NCBI RefSeq assembly: GCF_000740895.1
Contig: NC_025262.1
Coordinates: forward strand, 1,294,001-1,358,000
Direction of reading: 5' to 3'
DNA from: Theileria orientalis strain Shintoku
Lineage: Eukaryota > Apicomplexa > Aconoidasida > Piroplasmida > Theileriidae
DNA: 64,000 nt
A model generated the notes under the pieces. That model saw only the letters and a list, made by a program, of their open reading frames with translations. It made no database searches and was not told where the DNA came from. Positions 44,416 to 54,153 of this stretch are shown piece by piece; position 1 is the stretch's first letter, and each line of letters begins with the position of its first letter. Both the position numbers and the translations under genes were made by a program.

Positions 44416-47400
44416 TTAAAAACCTTGAGAAATGTAAGTAGATCTAGGTATAGTTCTATATGATACCCAATTGCCATTATGGTCCATTTTGAGAAAGACA
44501 AATTTATGTTCGTCACTTAAAACAACTTTGCCTAGACTTGAATTGTATGAAACGGTTTTGAGAATGTTTATGTTTTGATTGCCTTTTCTCCATACATATT
44601 TATCACCTACAACGACAGCTAGACACTTAATACCTTGATTGAAATCATACTTTTGATAAATTAAGTAATTTTCCTGAGTATAATCGCAAGGTTCCATGTA
44701 AACTTCATGGCCTAATCCGTCGTCCTTCAACAGTTTAATTTCAGCAATTTGACGAACTTGAGAATTTACGTTAGAGTATGATTGCTCATAATTTGGAGAA
44801 GGGGGAGGTGATGGTGTTGAAGATCCACCGTTTTCATGAGTTGTTGAAACTTCAGTTGGTGTAGAAGGTAGAGATGGATAAAGTTCGCCATCGTCAGATT
44901 GTATAGTTGTTTCATTAAAACCATTTCCATTGACAATATAGTTATAAGCTTCACCAGGACTTTCGCCACCTGAGTCAGTTTCAACACCACCATAATCAAA
45001 ACCATGTTCATTTTCACTTAGTATATTATTGTTTGCTGGTCGTAAATCAGTAAAATCACGACCGGAAGAATAGCTTGCGTAATCGTCGTGTACTGATCCA
45101 TAAGCTTCTGGAATGCCAATAGAAGGAGATTCAGATTCTGTCGTTGGAACGGAATAGTCAGATCGATGTGGAATTTTTTCTGCAGATGATGGAGAAAGTG
45201 AAGAAATTGTGTGTGATCCAGGCGATCTTTGTTCGCGCTCAACGGTAATATAATGGGCCCATTTATTAATGTTTGGGTCCAACTTGAAAAACACTGTCCT
45301 TTCATTATCACGCAATGCAACCAAATTTACTGTTTCATTAAATGCAACAATCTTAGGATGTTCAATATCATGTTCACCCTTCTGCCATATCTTATTATTA
45401 CCGCAACTTACTAATGTGCAGTTTATACCTTGTCTAATTTCAAATCTTAAATCGTCATGGGTATAATTCATCGAAAAATCACAACCTTCAACCATTAGAG
45501 TTGGATTTCCAAGTTGATCAACTTTAAACATTTCAAGTAAACATTTTGATTTGATAGCAACTTCGGGTGAAGTAACCGTATGAGGATCGTGACCGAAATT
45601 ATAATGAGATGAGTTTGTAAATGGTAAACCCGTTGCAATCTCATTATCGCCATAATAGTTGTTGTAATTAATGAAACCATTTGAGTGGTACACAACGGAT
45701 GTATTATCAGTTGGACTGGGATTTTGATATTGTGTCTTTCCATGACCACGAGAATTCATTCCGTGTTCTGTGGAATTCAAACCTTGGGCATGATGTGACG
45801 TTTCAAACCTACTACCTGGTGGCATAGCTTGTTCAGGTGAAAAACCTGGAGTAAAACCTTGACCGCTAGGTGGGAGACCTGTAGTAGCTAATGGCATGAC
45901 ATGACCAGTAGCATATGGAACACCTGATGGCATAGCATGTGCACTGGCACCACTATCAAATGACATAGCACGATGACTGGCATCTTGATCACGATATTCT
46001 GAGACAAATGATGAGCCTGGTGACATACGTGCATTATAATGTAAACCACCGGCACTGTGATCAACATATTGTCTACCGTATGGCATAGAATGACCAGAAG
46101 GTTTCATACCATGACTGCCGGGTGGCAATCCATGGACAGGTGATTGCAAATTGTGACTACCTGGAGACAGACCAGGACCGGGAGACGACATACCATGGCT
46201 AGGTAATTGCATACCATGGGCAGGTGATTGCATAACATGACCATGAGCTGGCAAACCGTGACCAGTTGTTGACATCACATGACGACCAGCTGGTAAACCT
46301 GAACCCGGGGATGTCGGACCATAGGTACTACCTGGCATTACATGACCGGGTGTTGGAATAACATGACTAACATGTGACATACTCTGACCACCATGTGTTG
46401 GCGTAACATTGCCACTGGGACCATGACTGTGAATACCAGGAGATGTCATGAAATGGCCAGAAGGACCGTGACTGTAAGAACCGCTATATGGGATTCTACG
46501 ATCAACTGACGCCATATCATAACCTCTAGAAGTTTGAGCATAACCACCATCAAGACGACGGCCATCTGCCAATGGACGACCAATGCCATCATCATGTAAA
46601 TATTTATCAATTTCAGATCGACGACCAAATGGTATGCTATGACCAGTTACCATACCGTGTTCATCAAAATCTTGAAAACGACCTGGGTCAGATACGTCTG
46701 TTGGCATGACATGACCAGTAGCATATGGAACACGTGATGGCATAGCATGTGCACTGGCACCACTATCAAATGACATAGCACGATGACTGGCATCTTGATC
46801 ACGATATTCTGAGACAAATGATGAGCCTGGTGACATACGTGCATTATAATGTAAACCACCGGCACTGTGATCAACATATTGTCTACCGTATGGCATAGAA
46901 TGACCAGAAGGTTTCATACCATGACTGCCGGGTGGCAATCCATGGACAGGTGATTGCAAATTGTGACTACCTGGAGACAGACCAGGACCGGGAGACGACA
47001 TACCATGGCTAGGTAATTGCATACCATGGGCAGGTGATTGCATAACATGACCATGAGCTGGCAAACCGTGACCAGTTGTTGACATCACATGACGACCAGC
47101 TGGTAAACCTGAACCCGGGGATGTCGGACCATAGGTACTACCTGGCATTACATGACCGGGTGTTGGAATAACATGACTAACATGTGACATACTCTGACCA
47201 CCATGTGTTGGCGTAACATTGCCACTGGGACCATGACTGTGAATACCAGGAGATGTCATGAAATGGCCAGAAGGACCGTGACTGTAAGAACCGCTATATG
47301 GGATTCTACGATCAACTGACGCCATATCATAACCTCTAGAAGTTTGAGCATAACCACCATCAAGACGACGGCCATCTGCCAATGGACGACCAATGCCATC

Positions 47401-49662
47401 ATCATGTAAATATTTATCAATTTCAGATCGACGACCAAATGGTATGCTATGACCAGTTACCATACCGTGTTCATCAAAATCTTGAAAACGACCTGGGTCA
47501 GATACGTCTGTTGGCATGACATGACCAGTAGCATATGGAACACCTGATGGCATAGCATGTGCACTGGCACCACTATCAAATGACATAGCACGATGACTGG
47601 CATCTTGATCACGATATTCTGAGACAAATGATGAGCCTGGTGACAAACTGTGACCTATAGAACCATGAGAGTAAGGTCCACTATTTGGCAAAATGTGGCT
47701 ACCGGAAGATTGACCATGGGTCATTGCAAATTCACGTGAAGGCATACCTGAATCAGCATGTATACCAGCTGTCATGCCACGAGCACTGGGATAAAGACCG
47801 GCCTGACTTCCAGTTTGATAATAATTTGTGGATTTAGAATCTTGAGAGAATCCTTTAAGGCTTGGATAAAAGCTGTTAAAGCCCGCGGTTGCGGAACTAT
47901 TAGTTAAATCTGGTGTAGGATTTGACTGCACTTCATTAATATCTTTTGTTGTCATAATCGAATCGTGATCAACCACTGTCCATTTTCCTTGAGAATCCTT
48001 ATTAAACACCTTTGCAATGCCATATTGTCCTAAGTATACTGTTACCTTATCTTTTTCAACTTCAACCTTTCGGGAGAAATCTTCCTCGTTGTCTGTCTTC
48101 CAAATGTCAGCCCAAATGTTGTTGTTTAAGCATCTGGCACAATTAAAAATAAATCCATTTTTTGCAGTAAAAGTTCTAATGTTATTTTCATTAGAGAGGG
48201 TGAAAAAGTAACTATCGTGAGGGTAGTCAACAATTATTGGCATAGCATTTAATTTGTTAGTAAAAATTTCATTCCAAGGATCATTTTTACTATCTTTCTT
48301 AAAAACTCTAGTCTTATTTTGAGGTAGGTGAACTGTTATGGCTTTAGCGTCTTTGTTCATTAGATCGACTTCAATTTTATTTGAGAAATCAAATTCATTA
48401 AAATTTGACCAAATTTCAATATTGTTGTTATTAATAGACTCAAAAACCTTGTGAAAACCGAAACCATACTTGGCAGAATAGGTTCTAATGTTACTTTTTA
48501 ATTCATTACTGTGTGAATAACAATCCTGTGTGTTACCAATATTGATGGCCACAGTGTGCATTTTGGACATATCCAGCTCTTTCCATGGATCTGTAGAATT
48601 TTCATTAATGAATAACCTCGACAGTCCATTTTTCATATTAATTTTTAAATCGCGGCTGCCAGATGAGTGTTTGGTGTACTCGATATTAAAGGCGTAATCG
48701 TAATCATTCTCAGCTTTCCAAATTTCGACCCATTTGGAGTTCACATAGCATCTAGCACGATTAAACATAAAACCTGATTTAGCTTCAAATGATCTAACAT
48801 TTTTATCCAGCTTATTAGTGTAATAGTAAGACTCGTGAGGATAATCGATGTTTATTGGCTTAGGATTAATCTTGTCGGTTTGTATCTCGTTCCATGGCTG
48901 GTTTACACCATCTTTCTTAAATACTAAAGTCCTGTCGCCAGGTAGATGAATCGTTACTGCTTTAGCGTTATTGTCCAAGTAATCGACTTCAATTTTATTT
49001 GAGTAATCACTCTCAGAAACTGCTTTCCAAACTTCAACTTTGTTACAATCGACATATTCATTGGCACAGTTAAAAATAAAAGCAGATTTAGGGGTAAAAG
49101 TTCTAAACCTACCTTTTAAGACATTGGTGAATGAATAACTTTCGTGAATATAATCAATGTTTACACCATGAGGATTTATTTTGGATGTGTCAATTTCTTT
49201 CCAGATTTTATTACTGCCATCTTTCTTAAACAACCTAGTTTTGTTTTCAGGCAAGTAAAAAGTAACAGCTTTGGAGTCGTCATTCAGAAGATCCACTTCA
49301 ACCTTATCGGAATAATGGGTGACGTCAGTGGCCTCCCATAATTCGGTATTATCATCTTTACCACATTTGAAGGCGTAGTTATCTTTGGCGGTATACGTGA
49401 CATATTGACCTACCCTTTTATATTCAAACTTGTCAGTAGACTTAGTGTTTTTCTTAATGTTAACATCTACTCCTTCTTTCTCAGGTTGTGGAGTTTGGCT
49501 AGAATTTGAAGAGGTTTCAGCTGGTTGAATGCCAGAGCCTCTAAGAACCTCATCAGCCTTTACTGGTACAAACACATTAAAACGGACACATGTTAATATG
49601 TATACCAAGATGTATTTGCTGATGGTGTTTATTTTTATATTTTACAATCCTAGCGAGGTCAT
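44416..49662 (-). CDS. Large secreted FAINT-domain protein with duplicated 270-residue repeat
   Basis: The main frame (49618-44416) has no in-frame ATG before its signal peptide. A tiny first exon at 49662-49646 (MTSLGF) followed by a 27-nt GT...CAG intron gives a good start and a signal peptide (F-KYILVYILTCVRFNVFVPV). About 1738 residues. The N-terminal part (about 45-530) has five FAINT domains in tandem, with shared blocks such as KVEVDLLNDDSKAVTFYLPE and TRVFKKDSKNDPWNEI. The middle (about 590-1290) is rich in Ser, Gly, His, Pro and Met, with HGMxxPxH-like repeats and a 270-residue block present two and one-sixth times. Two more distant FAINT-like domains (about 1325-1425 and 1630-1725), each with Cys in GCDFSMNYTHDDLRFE or PCDYTQENYLIYQKYD, end the protein. 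It is probably exported; the role is unknown. The short first exon is inferred. Confidence 0.82.
45892..47645. repeat. 810-bp tandem duplication inside the large FAINT gene
   Basis: Two full units of 810 bp (47645-46836 and 46835-46026) and a partial third of about 134 bp (46025-45892) follow each other. By eye the only difference between copies is one base at 46734 (G, where 45924 and 47544 have C), changing Pro to Arg... in protein terms SGVP to SRVP. The unit keeps the reading frame (270 codons). Confidence 0.93.
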
Positions 49663-50543
49663 TGATAGCTCGTTTTAAAATAAAGGTGTTGGGGTCGAGC
49701 CACCATGTACATACTTATTAACTCATCAGTCCAGATCTTAACTGATGCATTTATTTGCCACAATAAATGATTATAATCCACTTCATCCATTTATGTACTT
49801 TGGTTTGCTATTATGGTAGAATAGCAAACCAAAATATACTTAAATTTCCGGTTATCCAGAACCATGGTCAACGATTACTACACGCTTCGAACATAGACAG
49901 TGTCACATGCCCCTCTAGATTTACAGATACCTTTCCATATGTTATTATGGCCTGGTATATAATGCCATAACATTTTCTTATACCATATTATCCATTACAG
50001 TCATTTGTATATAACCAATATGTGACTGTATGTACACATGGTCTGGTTATACTACACAAATGGTACCGATACAATCCCATATTGCTATTTACATATGTAC
50101 GTAACATCCTTAACATACTTGATGCCTCCTGTATGTTGACGTACAAGAACATGTATACCGTCCCTATCTTATACTAACTGGTGCATATTCAGCACATTAT
50201 ATATAGGTATTTTACGTACGTACAACCATTATACGGCCCTGGAGCTCTTAATACAAATTCAGGAAACATATGGGCGGGGTACAACGGACTCTGCCCATAC
50301 ACAAACTAGGCACTGTGTGTTAATATGAACGTTACATTGAGATTTTATATTGTAAATACACGTAAATATCTTAATCATATGTTAGTGAATAAAAAAAGCA
50401 GATACTTTCAACAAATTACGGTCTGTTGTTGATATGTGTTAAAATAGGGTACATATTGAATAATTGAGAGAACAAACAAATAATTTCCGGTGACAAAATG
50501 ACAAAAATTTATATAAAATATTATACTACAAAATTTTTAAAAA
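49663..50543. other. Intergenic, AT-rich, no gene recognised
   Basis: 881 bp upstream of the large FAINT gene. It contains many TACATA/TATGTA and ACGTAC motifs but no clear RNA gene, repeat array or open frame with coding character. Confidence 0.45.
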
Positions 50544-51144
50544 TTATAAAAGTTTTACACTCATTTTATGAGCTGCAGCACGCATATTAGAGCCAATGTC
50601 ACCTAAATCGTTACTACCATTTATTGTTTTAGATAATTCGCTCATGGCTTTATTAAGATAATCGGAGAATAAATAAACTATTTTTTTATTTGTTTCCACA
50701 TTTTGGGCTGATTTGCCTACAAAGCCGCCTATACCAACTGATGCTACAGATGCCACACCTGCACTGGAATAAACACCACAGCCTTCTGCTGTTTGTGAAC
50801 TCCTTTTCTAAAAATTGAGATCCATCATGATATTCTTCTCATAATGCCTCTTCCTACACCTCATGTATGTGTGCTTCCACCTTTCCAGTGACTCCCTGAG
50901 CACAAACATCAGGACTTTCACAACCAGTTTCACAGAGTGAAGCTCCTTGATCAATTGGGCTGATTTAACTATCCTATAAAACTTAACTCCCCTTTTAACC
51001 TTATGAACACCCTCTCCTGACTTCTCACACCATTTCCTAAAACTCTTGATCTTTATCAAGTGTGACAGTGTCCCAACTGTTATCATCTCCAATACTTACC
51101 TTCCAACCCTCATTCTTATCCATACTAAAAATTATCCCCCTTTA
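50544..51144 (-). pseudogene. Doubtful small gene or gene remnant
   Basis: Two neighbouring coding-like stretches. The upstream one (about 51092-50808) encodes a basic helical segment (for example LVVKVLMFVLRESLERWKHT). The downstream one (about 50811-50544) encodes TAEGCGVYSSAGVASVASVG, then a Gly-rich hydrophobic stretch and SDYLNKAMSELSKTINGSN. They are in different frames. A first exon MDKNEGWK (51120-51143) ends in a strong GTAAGT donor, and a splice joining the two stretches in frame can be drawn (donor in ATGAG/GTGTAGG, acceptor AAAAG/G), but acceptors are weak. It may be a short spliced gene or a decayed member of the neighbouring exported-protein families. No function is proposed. 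Confidence 0.3.
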
Positions 51145-51470
51145 TTAGTTATTCTTCTCAGACTACCTTCTGCCAAAGTAATCTCAATGCTTTTGGTGTC
51201 ACGGTTAAACCCTGAAATTGGTACAACACACCAGTTACGAGCCGTTAATTGTACTCAGTCTCATAAAATGTAAAGTGGTAGCTGGGAAGTTTCTAAACTC
51301 ATAAACTGTGAACCCCTAAATAACTAAAACCATAATTTTAAAAAAAAACTAAGCCAAAATATTATTACGTAATAAAAAATATAATAAACCACTTTAAAAC
51401 TACATTAAAGCCATGGTTAGTTTGAGGCCACATTAAATAGACTGCATATAGTGTACAGTCCTATTTAAAG

Positions 51471-53642
51471 TTACTGCGAAACAGGTGTATTATGCTGAGT
51501 TCCTCCTCCACCTCCTTGAGTGGCACCTTCACCAGATCCACCTGTACCCTCTCCTGGCCATTTGCCGTCAGGTCCCCTTTCAATAACCTTTACAGTGCCA
51601 TCACCTGTGTAGATGGTGACTTTGTTATCTCCTTCTACCACTACTTTTTTGGAGTATTCAGCCGGGTTAGTTGTTTTCCAAATTTCGGGCCTGTTGTCTT
51701 TATCAATAAACTCATAAACAAATCTAAAGGCGAATCCGGGTTTAGCGGTAAATGTTCTCGTGTTGCCTTCTAATTCATTTTTGTATTTGTAAGTTTCGTC
51801 AGTATGTTTGATGCTAATTGACCTATAATTTACTCTAGAGAGATTAATTTCGTGCCAGGTTTTATCACGACAATCTTTCTTAAACACCCTAATCTTGTTT
51901 TCAGGCAAATAAACGGTAAATGCACTACTGTCACCCATATCGTCTACTTCAACTCTAATGGAATAAATACTTGTGTCAGTGGTCTTCCATACTTCAGTTT
52001 TGTCATCTTTAACAAGTTTAAAAACGTAGTTATCTTTGGGAGTATAAATGACATATTGACCAACCCTTTTGTAATCAAACTTGCTACTAGACTTAGTGTT
52101 TTTCTTTATGTTAACATCAACACCGGTTTTAGGAATAGAAGTTCCTGAGGCAATAAAAGGTGGTTCAGAACCAGTTTTGCAGGCACTTGATCCACAGCAT
52201 TCAGAACATGAGCACCAACCAGAGCACTCACATAAGCCAGAAATTCCACAAGATGAAAACCATCCTTTTATAATGTTCCAAATACATGACCATCCACAGG
52301 ATGTCGAACCTCCATCAACACTGTTATATTCTGCACTGGCGTCTGTTGATTCCAAAGTAGCATCAGCTGATTCAAATGTTTCTCCCGTGAATGAACCACC
52401 TTCAGCTGGTTCAGCCACCATAGGTGAGGAAGACCCATCAATACCAGTCGTTTTACAGCTTGTATAGGTGCTACCACCTGTTTCAGTCCCTGTGCCATCA
52501 TCGCTTGTAAAAATACCAGTTCCGCTACTTGTATGTGTGCCATTACCTTCATTAGCTGGAGGTGTACTAAAACCCTGACCAGCAGAAACTGTAGATGTTG
52601 GACTAGCTTTACCTGCTGGTTGACTACTTGCTTGATTGGCTGGTGTAGTTCCTCCTCTTGTTTTTTCATTTGTACTTATTTGATCAATTGTGGCTTTAGT
52701 TGAATTATTGGTATTTTCTTTCCATTTACCGTCAGATTCCTTTGTAAAGACCTTGGTAGAAGCACCAGCGCCATCTCCGATGTCTATCGTTACTTTCTTA
52801 TCCTCTCTCACCACTTTCTTCGAATACTCAGCCTGGTTACTGGTTGACCATATATCGTATTTAGTTGATCCATCCCATTCCAAGACAGTATTAAAAACGA
52901 TTCCAGCCTTGGCTTCGTATGTTCTTTTCGTCCCATCTTTTGTAATACTGTACTTACAGCTCTCCTTTTCAGAGTTAACATTCATTGTTACAGTTGTCTT
53001 TCCATTAGGGTCAATTTCTTTCCATGATTCTTTATGAGGTTTAATAAACTTCTTGGACTTTTGATCAGGAAGTGTAATGGTAACATCGTGCTCACCATCA
53101 TGTTCATAATTATGTAACTCCACTTTACTTGCAAATTGGTCGGCCTTGTCTGTCTTCCATATTTCATCATTACCCTTTTTAACCAATTTAAAGGCTATGT
53201 TGTCTTTGGGAGTGAAAGTTACAATCTTTTTATTCGTATCTTCATTACGATCGTATTCATCAGTTCCTGCCGTACTCTCCAAATTTAATTCAATTCCTGT
53301 TTTGGTGACAGAACTTCCACCTCCAATATGTGTGATACCTCTGCCTTGAGCAGATCCACCTGTATGGGTACCATCTGATCCACCATTTGTTTGGTCGTTA
53401 CCATCAGATGAATTGGTAGTGCAGCTGCTTTCAGTCGGTTGACTACTACCATCAGCGCTTTGACTAGTTCCATTAGCTGTTGAAAATGAACAACCTCCAT
53501 GAGAAGTTCCGTCTGAACTAGACTTAGCACTTTCTGATGGATTACTAGTGGACAAAGTATCAATGGATTCTACTATAGCCAATTCATCATATGATATTGA
53601 ATATAGAAACGCAAAAAATAAAAATTTGCGATAAAAATTCAT
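51471..53642 (-). CDS. Secreted FAINT-domain protein with Cys-rich linker, 723 aa
   Basis: Single exon from ATG at 53642. MNFYRKFLFFAFLYSISYDE is a signal peptide. A Ser/Thr/Gly/Asp-rich spacer (about 30-115) is followed by two FAINT domains (about 118-330), a second low-complexity spacer, a striking Cys-rich segment of about 50 residues (near 445-490, including CGISGLCECSGWCSCSECCG) and two more FAINT domains (about 505-700). The third domain (VDVNIKKNTKSSSKFDYKRV and onward) closely resembles the first domain of the large FAINT protein encoded at 44416-49662, showing domain exchange or recent common origin. The C-terminus is Gly-rich. Probably exported or surface-located; function unknown. 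Confidence 0.9.
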   Translation of the reverse strand: MNFYRKFLFFAFLYSISYDELAIVESIDTLSTSNPSESAKSSSDGTSHGGCSFSTANGTSQSADGSSQPTESSCTTNSSDGNDQTNGGSDGTHTGGSAQGRGITHIGGGSSVTKTGIELNLESTAGTDEYDRNEDTNKKIVTFTPKDNIAFKLVKKGNDEIWKTDKADQFASKVELHNYEHDGEHDVTITLPDQKSKKFIKPHKESWKEIDPNGKTTVTMNVNSEKESCKYSITKDGTKRTYEAKAGIVFNTVLEWDGSTKYDIWSTSNQAEYSKKVVREDKKVTIDIGDGAGASTKVFTKESDGKWKENTNNSTKATIDQISTNEKTRGGTTPANQASSQPAGKASPTSTVSAGQGFSTPPANEGNGTHTSSGTGIFTSDDGTGTETGGSTYTSCKTTGIDGSSSPMVAEPAEGGSFTGETFESADATLESTDASAEYNSVDGGSTSCGWSCIWNIIKGWFSSCGISGLCECSGWCSCSECCGSSACKTGSEPPFIASGTSIPKTGVDVNIKKNTKSSSKFDYKRVGQYVIYTPKDNYVFKLVKDDKTEVWKTTDTSIYSIRVEVDDMGDSSAFTVYLPENKIRVFKKDCRDKTWHEINLSRVNYRSISIKHTDETYKYKNELEGNTRTFTAKPGFAFRFVYEFIDKDNRPEIWKTTNPAEYSKKVVVEGDNKVTIYTGDGTVKVIERGPDGKWPGEGTGGSGEGATQGGGGGTQHNTPVSQ

Positions 53643-54153
53643 TCAAATAGATCACTTTGTTAAATCTCATTTTCTGGATCTTTTATTAACTTGGCCGACT
53701 TTTAGTTACAGAAATGTGTGTTTTTAAAACTGAGTGTGTAGAGTTCTGATGAATAACTGGATAAAAACTACATTATTGTTACACATCGATATTTTACATA
53801 ACATGAGTTAGATGTGTACGTTTACTAGCTACATTCACATGAATTTTAGTATGGAATCCTTAGGAATCCACCTAAAATTCCATAACCATGGGGTTATTTA
53901 TCACGCTATTTAATTAAACAAATACCATTATTTAATAATTGACAATAAACTTACGAGAGTTATTTGGGATCTACGTTCACAGGTGGATTCCATAACATTT
54001 AGGAGTAATAATAGCCAGATGTGTGAGTAATTTCAAGTTACACATTTAGGAGATACTTGGCTAGGTTATGTTGTTGGATACACACTTAACTAAAAAGTAG
54101 GTAAGAAATTATACCATGTCATATAGTGAAGTGTAAAGTATATTATAACTTTA
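53643..54153. other. Intergenic, AT-rich
   Basis: 511 bp between two minus-strand genes. It should hold the promoter of the 723-aa FAINT gene. Nothing else recognised. Confidence 0.45.
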
